DNA of 9,229 nt from Reyranella sp. (lineage in GTDB: Bacteria; Pseudomonadota; Alphaproteobacteria; Reyranellales; Reyranellaceae), in NCBI GenBank assembly GCA_004296815.1, contig SCVT01000602.1, forward strand, positions 1-9,229. Direction: 5' to 3'. A model generated the notes under the pieces. That model was not told where the DNA came from and ran no database searches. It worked only from the letters and a program-made list of their open reading frames with translations. Both the position numbers and the translations under genes were made by a program. Below are positions 1-6,431 of this stretch, in pieces. Positions within the stretch are counted from its first letter, which is position 1, and every line of letters starts with the position of its first letter.

Positions 1-13
1 GCTCTTCCGATCT
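1..13. other. Residual Illumina adapter at contig end
   Basis: The window begins with GCTCTTCCGATCT, which is exactly the last 13 bases of the standard Illumina adapter. Read on the minus strand, the permease gene that runs into this end keeps its family motif (GTDQLGRD) up to base 14. It then continues as R-S-E-E, the translation of the adapter complement, instead of the hydrophobic/Ser-Arg residues that normally follow GRD in DppC proteins. The change coincides with base 14, so these bases are best regarded as untrimmed adapter and not as genome. Confidence 0.93.
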
Positions 14-220
14 GTCGCGGCCGAGCTGGTCGGTGCCGAACCAGTACGCGGCCGACGGCGGCTTCAGCGCCATCGCCGCATTGCTCTGCAGCGGATTGTA
101 GGGCGCGATCAGCGGCCCGAAGATCGCCGCCAGCAGGAACATGAAGAAGAGGCCGAAGGCGAGCCCGGTGACCGGGTTCTCCGAGAGCACGTAGCGGGCG
201 TGGCGCAGCAGCGGCAGCAT
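14..220 (-). CDS. DppC-like ABC transporter permease, N-terminal fragment (3' truncated by contig end)
   Basis: This is the second inner-membrane permease of a peptide/nickel/opine-type ABC importer. Only 69 codons remain. The ATG at 220 lies two bases after the TGA of the DppB-like gene (TGA-CC-ATG), so translation is probably coupled. The visible protein starts MLPLLRHARYVLSENPVTG. It has one membrane helix at about residues 19-38, followed by the typical 'FGPLIAPYNP' stretch and the conserved GTDQLGRD motif (residues 62-69), which is diagnostic of the DppC/OppC N-terminus. The other membrane segments and the EAA loop that contacts the ATPase are missing because the sequence ends in adapter. 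The ATPase genes would be expected beyond the end. The family assignment is firm, the substrate unknown. Confidence 0.9.
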
Positions 221-222
221 GG

Positions 223-1236
223 TCAGGCGTCCAGCCGCACACGCGGGTCGACTAGGCCGTAGAGCAGGTCGATCGCGAGGTTCAGCGCCACGTAGAGCAC
301 CGCCATGGTGAGCACGAAGCCCTGGACCGGCGCGTAGTCCGATGTGATGAGCGCGTTCACCGCATAGAGACCGATGCCCGGCCAGGCGAACACGGTCTCG
401 ACCAGCACGTTGGCGCCCAGCAGGAAGGAGAAGACCATGCCGAGAGTCGTGATAACCGGCAGCACGGCGTTGCGGAAGGCGTAGGTGAAAACGACGGTGC
501 GAGGCGCCAGCCCGCTCGCCCGCGCGGTGCGGATGAAGTCGCTGCCCAGCACGGCGAGCATCGAGCCGCGGGTCATGCGCGCGAGCGGCGCCAGCGAGAA
601 GATCGCCATGGAGATCGCCGGCAGCGCCAGCTGGCGCAGCGCGCCCCAGAACGTCTCCATGTTCCCGGTGAGTGCGGAGTCGATCAGGTAGAAGCCGGTG
701 ATGTGGGTGGGCGGCGACAGGAAGACATCGAGACGGCCGGTCGGCGCCGGCGCCCACTGCAGCAGATAGTAGAAGACGTAGGCGAAGAGGAGACCGGTGA
801 AGAAGACCGGCAACGAGACGCCAGCGGTCGTGACGATGCGGCAGAGATGGTCGATCCAGGTCCCCTGCTTCACCGCCGCCAGCACGCCCAAGGGGATGGC
901 GATGGCGACGGCCACGATCAGCGCGAACAAAGTGAGCTCGGCTGAGGCCGGCAGGCGCGTGGCGATCTCGGCCACCACCGGCTGGCCGGTCGAGAGCGAG
1001 TTGCCGAGATTGCCCTGCAGCAGGTCGCCGATATAGCCCACAAACTGCTCGGGCAGCGACTTGTCGAGGCCGAGCTTCGCGCGCACCTCGGTGATCGCCT
1101 GCGGGCTCGCGGCGAGGCCGGCGAAATAGGCCGCCGGATCGCCCGGCAGCAGGCGGGTCAGCATGAAGGTGACGACGACGACCCCGATGATGCTCGGGAT
1201 CGCCGTCGCCAACCGCGACAGCAGCAGCCCGAGCAT
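223..1236 (-). CDS. DppB-like ABC transporter permease
   Basis: This 337-residue inner-membrane permease forms the translocation channel of a family-5 (oligopeptide/dipeptide/nickel) ABC importer together with the DppC-like protein. The length is normal for DppB. It shows an N-terminal membrane helix (about residues 10-29) ending in the family hallmark LLPGDPA, then a periplasmic stretch with 'LGLDKSLPEQF' (56-65). Five further hydrophobic segments follow at about 100-121, 135-160, 203-220, 255-278 and 305-328. The EAA-type loop that docks on the ATPase is at about 232-262 (RTARASGLAPRTV then FRNAVLPV). The C-terminus LVDPRVR is also typical. Its ATG overlaps the TGA of the substrate-binding protein by one base (TGATG), so the two are co-translated. 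Substrate cannot be read from the sequence; the neighbouring allophanate hydrolase suggests a nitrogen-rich small molecule or peptide. Confidence 0.95.
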   Translation of the reverse strand: MLGLLLSRLATAIPSIIGVVVVTFMLTRLLPGDPAAYFAGLAASPQAITEVRAKLGLDKSLPEQFVGYIGDLLQGNLGNSLSTGQPVVAEIATRLPASAELTLFALIVAVAIAIPLGVLAAVKQGTWIDHLCRIVTTAGVSLPVFFTGLLFAYVFYYLLQWAPAPTGRLDVFLSPPTHITGFYLIDSALTGNMETFWGALRQLALPAISMAIFSLAPLARMTRGSMLAVLGSDFIRTARASGLAPRTVVFTYAFRNAVLPVITTLGMVFSFLLGANVLVETVFAWPGIGLYAVNALITSDYAPVQGFVLTMAVLYVALNLAIDLLYGLVDPRVRLDA

Positions 1237-2840
1237 CAGCCCTTCGCGAGCTGACGGTAGTCGAGCTGGCGGTGGAACCAGTAGCGGTAGCCGGTGACGT
1301 TCTTCTGCATCGCCACGTTGAGCAACGGCTGGTAGATCGGCACCCGCGGCACTTCCTCGAAGGCCATGTCGATGAAGCCCTTGACCGCGGCCTCGTACTC
1401 CGGCCCCGAGGTAAAGCGCGCCTTGTCGATCAGTGCGTCCATCGCCGGGTTCTTGTAGCCCATGGTGTTAAACACCGCGTTCTGGCCGTGGTAGCACCAG
1501 AAGAAGAAGTATTCCGGATAGTTCAGCCAGCCGCCGAAGGCGTTGGTGATCATCGGCATGTTCTTCTTCAGCAGCTCGCCGCGCCAGTTGGCGCCGGGGA
1601 TCTTGTTGATCGTGGCCTTGATGCCGATCTGCGCCAGGCTCTCCTGGATCAGGATGGTGAGTGGCTCGTTGGTGCTGGCGAGGCCCAGGTCGAACGAGAT
1701 CGTCGTCTCGACGCCGTTGCCGTAGCCCGCCTCGGCCATCAGCGCCTTGGCCTTGGCAATGTCGGTCTTGTAGCCGTCCTTCTGCGGCCAGTAGACGCCC
1801 TTGAACTTGTTGTCGGCGCCGCCGAACAGCGGGATCGCCTGGCCGAACATCACCGCGTCCATGATCTGCTGGTAGGGGATCGCCCAGGCCACGGCCTGGC
1901 GGACCTTGACGTTGTCGAACGGCTTCTGGTTCACGTTCATGCCGAGATACATCATCGCGTTCTCGATCGGCGTGCCGATGACGGTGAGCTTCGGCGAGCT
2001 GCGGAGCTCGGCGAAGTCCTTCGACGGCAGGTCGAACGAGAGATCGGCGTCGCCACGCTCGAGCAGCGCGCGCCGGTTACCGGCCGACGGGATGATGCGC
2101 ATGATGACGCGCCGGATCTTGGGCAGCGGCCCGTTCTTCCAGTCGTCGTTGCGGACGTAGACGACCTCCTGGCCGGGCTGCCAGCGCTCGACCTTGTAGG
2201 CGCCGCCCGAAGCATGGTTGTTCTTGGTCCACTCCATCGCCCACGGATCGGCCGCAGTCGCGTGCTTCTTGCAGAGCTCGGAGTTCATGACCACCGGCAC
2301 CGGCACGCCGATGTCGGGCATGGTGAGCTTGTCGGAGCGCAGGAAGTCGACGCGGAAGGTGTTGTCGTCGACCACGACGAACTGCTCGGGCTTCTCGAGA
2401 GACCCCGCCTTCATCTGGAAGGTCGGGAAGCCGCCCACCGTGACGGCGCGGTCGAACGACCACTTCACGTCCTTGGCGGTGATCGGCGTGCCGTCGTGGA
2501 ACTTGGCATCCTTGCGCAGCTTGAAAGTCACCGAGTTGGGCTTGAGGTCCCACTCGGTGGCGAGCTCGGGCTCGAGCTTGGTGTAGTCGTAATGGTCGTT
2601 GCCGTTGGCGTCCTTCTTGACGCCGTAGGTCATCAGACGGTCGTGCGTGTTCCACGACACCTCGTAGGCCGGCCGGTTGGCGCCGACACCATGGATGTCC
2701 ATCGAGTTGGGTGGGCTCTCGCCCACGATCAGCAAGGTCTCGTTGCGTGCCTGCGCCTTGGCCTCGGACCAGATCGCTGGTGCTGTGGTGACGGCCGCGC
2801 CCGCGGCCGCGCCCGCCTTGAAGAAGGAACGACGCTTCAT
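1236..2840 (-). CDS. Family-5 extracytoplasmic substrate-binding protein with Tat signal
   Basis: This is the periplasmic solute receptor of the adjacent permeases, 534 residues, normal for the SBP_bac_5 family (DppA/OppA/NikA type). The N-terminus MKRRSFFKAG carries a twin-arginine motif (RRSFFK, residues 3-8). It is followed by an Ala-rich hydrophobic stretch and an AQA cleavage site near residue 31, indicating export of a folded protein by Tat. The mature part shows the family block 'LEPELATEWDLKPNSVTFKL' then RKDAKFHDGTPITAKDVKWS (about residues 88-129). Distal family segments follow, with NVKVRQAVAWAIPY and a C-terminal PRVPIYQPL. The ATG at 2840 is supported by an AGGGGG Shine-Dalgarno at 2855-2850 (9-nt spacer) and by the Tat signal beginning directly after it. 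It heads the minus-strand operon and has a probable sigma-54 promoter. The ligand is unknown; peptide or opine-like compounds are possible. Confidence 0.95.
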   Translation of the reverse strand: MKRRSFFKAGAAAGAAVTTAPAIWSEAKAQARNETLLIVGESPPNSMDIHGVGANRPAYEVSWNTHDRLMTYGVKKDANGNDHYDYTKLEPELATEWDLKPNSVTFKLRKDAKFHDGTPITAKDVKWSFDRAVTVGGFPTFQMKAGSLEKPEQFVVVDDNTFRVDFLRSDKLTMPDIGVPVPVVMNSELCKKHATAADPWAMEWTKNNHASGGAYKVERWQPGQEVVYVRNDDWKNGPLPKIRRVIMRIIPSAGNRRALLERGDADLSFDLPSKDFAELRSSPKLTVIGTPIENAMMYLGMNVNQKPFDNVKVRQAVAWAIPYQQIMDAVMFGQAIPLFGGADNKFKGVYWPQKDGYKTDIAKAKALMAEAGYGNGVETTISFDLGLASTNEPLTILIQESLAQIGIKATINKIPGANWRGELLKKNMPMITNAFGGWLNYPEYFFFWCYHGQNAVFNTMGYKNPAMDALIDKARFTSGPEYEAAVKGFIDMAFEEVPRVPIYQPLLNVAMQKNVTGYRYWFHRQLDYRQLAKG

Positions 2841-2873
2841 TGTAGTAAGCCCCCTGTTTGCCTCTTCCCCGTA

Positions 2874-2886
2874 TCAGGGACCCTGA
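2874..2886. promoter_or_regulatory. 13-bp palindrome over the -9 to +4 region (possible operator)
   Basis: TCAGGG-A-CCCTGA is a perfect 6-bp inverted repeat around a single central base. It lies immediately downstream of the -12 element of the predicted sigma-54 promoter and covers its predicted start site (about 2877). It could be a repressor site or a short 5' leader element. No known regulator is recognised from the motif. Confidence 0.4.
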
Positions 2887-2888
2887 AG

Positions 2889-2903
2889 GCAAGGACCGTG
2901 CCA
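2889..2903 (-). promoter_or_regulatory. Sigma-54 (RpoN) -24/-12 promoter for the ABC transporter operon
   Basis: Read on the minus strand, 2903-2889 is TGGCACGGTCCTTGC, a complete match to the sigma-54 core TGGCAC-N5-TTGC with the invariant GG and GC 12 bases apart (T precedes it, giving TTGGCACG). The predicted transcription start is near 2877. That gives a leader of about 37 nt containing the AGGGGG ribosome site at 2855-2850 before the ATG at 2840, a sensible geometry. Sigma-54 promoters need an enhancer-binding activator (for example NtrC). I found no convincing NtrC site upstream; it might lie inside the start of the divergent amidase gene. Confidence 0.75.
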
Positions 2904-2958
2904 ATCCCCGCGCGCATGTGACCGCTGCATTCGGCGTCGGGCTTGCTACAAGGTCTGC

Positions 2959-4737
2959 ATGACAGCCCTGCTCGATCTCGGTGTTCATGCCCTCCGCAGT
3001 GCCTACCGTGCCGGCACGCTCGATGTCCGGCGGACCGTCGAGGAGGTGCTGAAGCGGCTCCAGCAGGCAGGCGACGACAAGGTGTGGATCTCGCGCGCTT
3101 CCGACCAGGCGCTGCGTGCTCAGGCCGACGCGCTCGACCTGAGGCGGGGCGAGATCGAAAAGCTCCCGCTCTACGGCGTGCCTTTCGCGGTGAAGGACAA
3201 TATCGACGTCGCCGGCATGGTGACGACGGCCGCCTGCCCGGGCTTCGCCTACGAGGCGAAGGACTCGGCCGAGGTCGTGAAGCGTCTCGTGGTGGCGGGC
3301 GCCATCGTGGTCGGCAAGACCAACCTCGACCAGTTCGCCACGGGTCTCGTGGGCGTGCGCTCGCCCTACGGCGTGCCGAAGAACCCGTTCGATGCGGCCT
3401 ATGTGCCGGGCGGCTCCTCCTCCGGCTCGGCGGTCGCGGTCTCGGCGGGACTGGCGAGCTTCTCGCTCGGCACCGACACGGCGGGCTCGGGCCGCGTGCC
3501 GGCCGGGTTCAACAACATCGTGGGGCTGAAGCCCACGCCCGGCCTGTTCAGCAGCGCCGGGCTGGTGCCCGCATGCAAGTCGCTCGACTGCATCTCGGTG
3601 TTCGCGCTGTCCTGCGCCGACGCGGCCGCCGTGCTCGAGGTGGCGGCCGACGCCAAAACGACGCCGGCGATCGGTGCAACGTTCCGCTTCGGCATCCCGA
3701 GCACGAAGGATGCAGAGTTCTTCGGCGATACGGCCTATGCCGCGCTCTACGCGCAGTCGATCGCAAGGCTCAAGTCGATGGGCGGCACGCCGGTCGAGAT
3801 CGACTACGCGCCGTTCCGCGACGCCGCGCAGCTGCTCTACAGCGGCCCCTGGGTCGCCGAACGCACCGCCGCGGTCGGCGACTTCATGGAGAAGGCCGAC
3901 GACAAGGCCGGCGTCTGGCCGACGACGCGGCAGATCGTGCTGGGCGGCCGCAACTACAGCGCCGTCGACGCCTTCGAGGGCCAGTACCGTCTCGCCGAAC
4001 TGAAGGCACGCGCCTTCGCCCAGATGGACGGGCTCGACATGCTGGTCGTGCCGACCGCAGGAACGATCTATCGCCTGGCCGACCTCGAGCGCGAGCCGGT
4101 CCTCTACAACTCGCATCTCGGCCACTACACCAACTTCGTGAACTTCTTCGGCCTCTCGGCGCTCGCCGTGCCTGCGGGCTTCCGGCCCGACGGCATGCCG
4201 TTCGGCATCACCCTGATCGCCCGCGCCGATGCCGAGCGCACGCTGCTGGCGTTCGGCGCGAAATGGCAGCGCACCGTGCCGCTGCCGCTTGGCAAGACGA
4301 CCAGCGCCCTGCCGCCGGCCGACGCCGATCCCGTCGTCGCCGAGACGCGCGTGCCAATCGCGGTGGTCGGCGCGCACATGAGCGGCCTGCCGCTGAACGG
4401 CCAGCTCATCGAGCTGGGCGGGCGGCTGGAGAACGCCACGAAGACCGCGCCGGTCTATCGCTTCTTTGCACTGCCCGGCGGGCCGCCGCAGCGACCGGGG
4501 CTGATGCGCGTGGGCGATGGCGGTGGCGCCATCGAACTCGAAGTGTGGAGCCTGCCATCGGACAAGGTCGGCGCCTTCCTGACCAAGATCCCCTCGCCGC
4601 TCGGCCTCGGCACCGTGATCCTGGCGAACGGCACCGGCGTTCCGGGATTTCTCTGCGAGGCCCACGCTACCCTAGATGCCCGGGACATCACTTCGCTCGG
4701 CGGCTGGCGGGCCTACCTCAAGACCCTCGCCGTCTGA
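2959..4737 (+). CDS. atzF: Allophanate hydrolase (AtzF type, amidase signature family)
   Basis: This cytoplasmic enzyme, 592 residues, hydrolyses allophanate (urea-1-carboxylate) to ammonium and CO2, the last step of urea-carboxylase, biuret and s-triazine breakdown. The N-terminal amidase-signature domain (about 1-440) has all three catalytic residues: Lys79 (PFAVKDNID), cis-Ser153 (GGSSSGS) and nucleophile Ser177 (GTDTAGSG). The spacings of 74 and 24 residues are those I recall for Pseudomonas AtzF. Tyr294 and Arg302 (YSGPWVAER) match the Tyr/Arg pair known to bind allophanate, which separates it from ordinary amidases. The C-terminal domain (about 464-592, starting '[20 protein letters not shown]') is the small allophanate-hydrolase domain that finishes breakdown of the N-carboxycarbamate intermediate. 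The ATG at 2959 follows a weak AAGG at 2950-2953. It is divergent from the transporter operon and probably co-transcribed with the downstream dehydrogenase. No urea carboxylase or biuretase gene is visible. Confidence 0.93.
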   Translation: MTALLDLGVHALRSAYRAGTLDVRRTVEEVLKRLQQAGDDKVWISRASDQALRAQADALDLRRGEIEKLPLYGVPFAVKDNIDVAGMVTTAACPGFAYEAKDSAEVVKRLVVAGAIVVGKTNLDQFATGLVGVRSPYGVPKNPFDAAYVPGGSSSGSAVAVSAGLASFSLGTDTAGSGRVPAGFNNIVGLKPTPGLFSSAGLVPACKSLDCISVFALSCADAAAVLEVAADAKTTPAIGATFRFGIPSTKDAEFFGDTAYAALYAQSIARLKSMGGTPVEIDYAPFRDAAQLLYSGPWVAERTAAVGDFMEKADDKAGVWPTTRQIVLGGRNYSAVDAFEGQYRLAELKARAFAQMDGLDMLVVPTAGTIYRLADLEREPVLYNSHLGHYTNFVNFFGLSALAVPAGFRPDGMPFGITLIARADAERTLLAFGAKWQRTVPLPLGKTTSALPPADADPVVAETRVPIAVVGAHMSGLPLNGQLIELGGRLENATKTAPVYRFFALPGGPPQRPGLMRVGDGGGAIELEVWSLPSDKVGAFLTKIPSPLGLGTVILANGTGVPGFLCEAHATLDARDITSLGGWRAYLKTLAV

Positions 4738-4746
4738 TAGGGTCCG

Positions 4747-4760
4747 CTCCTTCGAGGAGG
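4747..4760 (+). promoter_or_regulatory. Strong ribosome-binding site inside a small hairpin
   Basis: AGGAGG (4755-4760) sits 9 nt before the ATG at 4770 and fixes that start. The preceding bases CTCCT (4747-4751) pair perfectly with AGGAG (4755-4759) across a TCG loop, so the Shine-Dalgarno could be partly masked unless ribosomes finishing the upstream gene (stop at 4737) open it. This would couple translation of the dehydrogenase to the hydrolase. Confidence 0.6.
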
Positions 4761-4769
4761 AACGAACCC

Positions 4770-5522
4770 ATGAGCGGAAAGATCGCGATCGTCACCGGCG
4801 CGGGCAGCGGCATCGGCCGTGCCTCGGCGCTTGCCTTGCTGAAGAACGGCTACAAGGTCGCGCTGGCCGGACGGCGCAAGGACGCGCTCGACGAGACGGC
4901 CAAGATGGCCGGCAACAACCAGCCCAACGCGCTGGCCGTGCCGACCGACGTCACCAAGCGCGACGACATCCTGGCGCTGTTCGCCAAGGTGAAGGCGACC
5001 TGGGGCCGGCTCGACCTGGTGTTCAACAATGCCGGCGGCGGCGCCCCACCCGTGCCGCTCGAGGAGCTGCCCTACGAAACCTGGCTCTCGGTCGTGTCGG
5101 CCAACCTCACCGGTCCGTTCCTGTGCACGCAGGAAGCCATGAAGATCATGAAGGACCAGAAGCCCAAGGGCGGCCGCATCATCAACAACGGCTCGATCTC
5201 GGCGCATGCGCCGCGGCCCTTCTCGGTCGCCTACACCTCGACCAAGCACGCCATCACCGGCCTCACCAAGTCGACCTCGCTCGACGGCCGCCAGTACGAC
5301 ATCGCCTGCGGTCAGATCGACATCGGCAATGCCGTGACGCCGATGACCGAGCGCATGACCAAAGGCGTGCTGCAGCCCGATGGCTCGACGCGCGTCGAGC
5401 CGCGCATGGATGTCGAGGCCGTCGCCAACGCCATCGTCTACATGGACAGCTTGCCGCTCGACGCCAACGTGCAGTTCATGACGGTGATGGCGACCAAGAT
5501 GCCGTTCGTTGGGCGTGGATAA
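4770..5522 (+). CDS. Classical short-chain dehydrogenase/reductase (SDR)
   Basis: This 250-residue NAD(P)-dependent oxidoreductase is of normal length for classical SDRs. The Rossmann glycine motif TGAGSGIG is at residues 9-16. Arg35-Arg36 after the second strand (AGRRKD) suggests NADP(H) preference. The structural NNAG is at 86-89, and the catalytic tetrad is Asn112 (ANLTG), Ser142, Tyr155 and Lys159 (YTSTK). In place of the usual PG motif it has '[11 protein letters not shown]' (184-193), typical of one SDR subgroup. The ATG at 4770 is fixed by AGGAGG at 4755-4760. It starts 32 bp after allophanate hydrolase on the same strand, so they probably form an operon. The substrate is unknown; SDRs of this type act on secondary alcohols or ketones, and its link with allophanate metabolism is only by position. 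Confidence 0.93.
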   Translation: MSGKIAIVTGAGSGIGRASALALLKNGYKVALAGRRKDALDETAKMAGNNQPNALAVPTDVTKRDDILALFAKVKATWGRLDLVFNNAGGGAPPVPLEELPYETWLSVVSANLTGPFLCTQEAMKIMKDQKPKGGRIINNGSISAHAPRPFSVAYTSTKHAITGLTKSTSLDGRQYDIACGQIDIGNAVTPMTERMTKGVLQPDGSTRVEPRMDVEAVANAIVYMDSLPLDANVQFMTVMATKMPFVGRG

Positions 5523-5547
5523 GGGGCCGCGGATAAGAGGCCGCGGC
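5520..5547. repeat. Two 14-bp tandem units forming a GC hairpin between convergent genes
   Basis: Two imperfect 14-bp units, TAAGGGGCCGCGGA (5520-5533) and TAAGAGGCCGCGGC (5534-5547), follow each other; the first TAA is the stop codon of the dehydrogenase and a third TAAG starts at 5548. Because CCGCGG is self-complementary, GCCGCGG (5526-5532) can also pair with CCGCGGC (5541-5547) across 8 nt. The hairpin fills the 24-bp gap between two convergent genes, so it may help end transcription in both directions, but it has no T tract and a canonical rho-independent terminator cannot be claimed. Confidence 0.55.
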
Positions 5548-6422
5548 TAAGCCCTCAGGCCGGCGCGGCGCAGCTCGGCGAACATGCTCTTCAGCAGGTC
5601 GTGGGTCTGCACCGCGCCCGCCGCGAGCTTGCGCAGGGCGCTGGCCGGCACGACCCAGCCCAGCCGGCCGGCGCGATGGCAGACGCCGTCGCGCTCCAGG
5701 CCGAGGACGTGGCGGCGCACCGTCTCGTAGGGCAGCCTGAGCGACGAGGCGATCGCCAGCACGCTGACCGGGATGCGCTGCTCGTCCTGAAGCACGGTCC
5801 GGCTGGCGGTGGGCGCGGTGTTGGTGACGTGCTTGACGTTGGCCGTCCACAGCGCGGTGAAGACCAGGGCCCGGAGCACGTCACCGTCCCAGAAGTCGCC
5901 CAGCATCCTGACGCCGTCGAGCAGGCGGCCCATGCCGATGGTGGCCACCGCCTTCTGCTCGCGGGTGAGCTTGCCGCGACGCTCGGCTCCATCCTGGAGC
6001 GACCGATAGTCGGCCAGGCCGGCGCGCGTCAGCTCGACCAGCATGCGATCGGCATTGAGGTAGATTTTGCGCAGCACGGCGGTGGTCGCGCGGCTCCCGA
6101 GCCCTGCCGGCTCGATGACGATGCCCTTGCGCGTCGCCGCGCATTGGCCCGCCCGCACCAGCTCCATCGCGTGACGACGAACCGTCTCGTAGGGCAGGTC
6201 CAGCCGGCGCGCCAGTTCGCGCGTTGCCACCGCGCCGCCGTCGGGATGCTCCATGCAATTGTGCAGGATCGCGGCGAAGACCAGCCCCGAGATCAGCTTG
6301 TCATTCTGCGCCCGCGTAAGCAGATCGATGCCGCGCAGCAGGAACTCCGAGGAGATGCGCACCATCGGATAGGTGTCGTGCGGGATTTCGTCAGGCTGCC
6401 CTTTGGGGACGAACCTGCTCAT
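5547..6422 (-). CDS. Duplicated double winged-helix protein, paralogue B (unknown family)
   Basis: I do not recognise a named family. The 291-residue soluble protein has no signal peptide or membrane helix and is an internal duplication of one module. Each module has a helix (DKLISGLVF at 41-49; GDVLRALVF at 180-188) and a winged helix-turn-helix with recognition helix PYETVRRH (77-84 and 231-238, offset 154). A Cys-ended helix (RAGQC, RDGVC), a short wing (GIVIEP, GWVVPA) and a closing helix ending LTRAGL (131-136) or FAELRRAGL (281-289) complete it. This architecture points to a DNA-binding regulator with two winged helices per chain. It follows paralogue A by 9 bp and aligns to it without a gap over all 291 residues (about 167 identities by hand count). 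The start at 6422 is supported because both paralogues begin ATGAGC at the same aligned position; the ribosome site (GGCGG) is weak. Confidence 0.88.
   Translation of the reverse strand: MSRFVPKGQPDEIPHDTYPMVRISSEFLLRGIDLLTRAQNDKLISGLVFAAILHNCMEHPDGGAVATRELARRLDLPYETVRRHAMELVRAGQCAATRKGIVIEPAGLGSRATTAVLRKIYLNADRMLVELTRAGLADYRSLQDGAERRGKLTREQKAVATIGMGRLLDGVRMLGDFWDGDVLRALVFTALWTANVKHVTNTAPTASRTVLQDEQRIPVSVLAIASSLRLPYETVRRHVLGLERDGVCHRAGRLGWVVPASALRKLAAGAVQTHDLLKSMFAELRRAGLRA
5713..5744. repeat. 32-bp exact repeat, copy 1 (paralogue B, second recognition helix)
   Basis: These 32 bases, encoding the second recognition helix region of paralogue B, are identical to 6598-6629 in paralogue A. Such identity inside genes that differ by over 40 % at protein level suggests strong selection on this helix or a local gene-conversion event. 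Confidence 0.85.
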
Positions 6423-6431
6423 TCCAGCCGC

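Noticed and set aside
1272..2921. 549-codon plus-strand frame opposite the binding protein
   Set aside because: It is antisense to a clear SBP_bac_5 gene, with no family features of its own.
2932..2947. Plus-strand sigma-54-like site before the allophanate hydrolase (GGC-N8-TTGCT with correct spacing)
   Set aside because: Four of the -24 bases are wrong and the predicted start would fall at 2958, directly on the ATG, leaving no leader or ribosome site.
2077..4665. Very long minus-strand open frame (862 codons) opposite the allophanate hydrolase
   Set aside because: It overlaps two well-supported genes, is Arg/His/Gly-rich low-complexity in style, and shows no recognisable domain. Long antisense frames are normal in such GC-rich coding DNA.
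2943..4769. Plus-strand frame running into the SDR, suggesting a fused 859-codon protein
   Set aside because: Its first part is an out-of-frame shadow of the hydrolase. Only the part from 4770 has SDR homology and a ribosome site.
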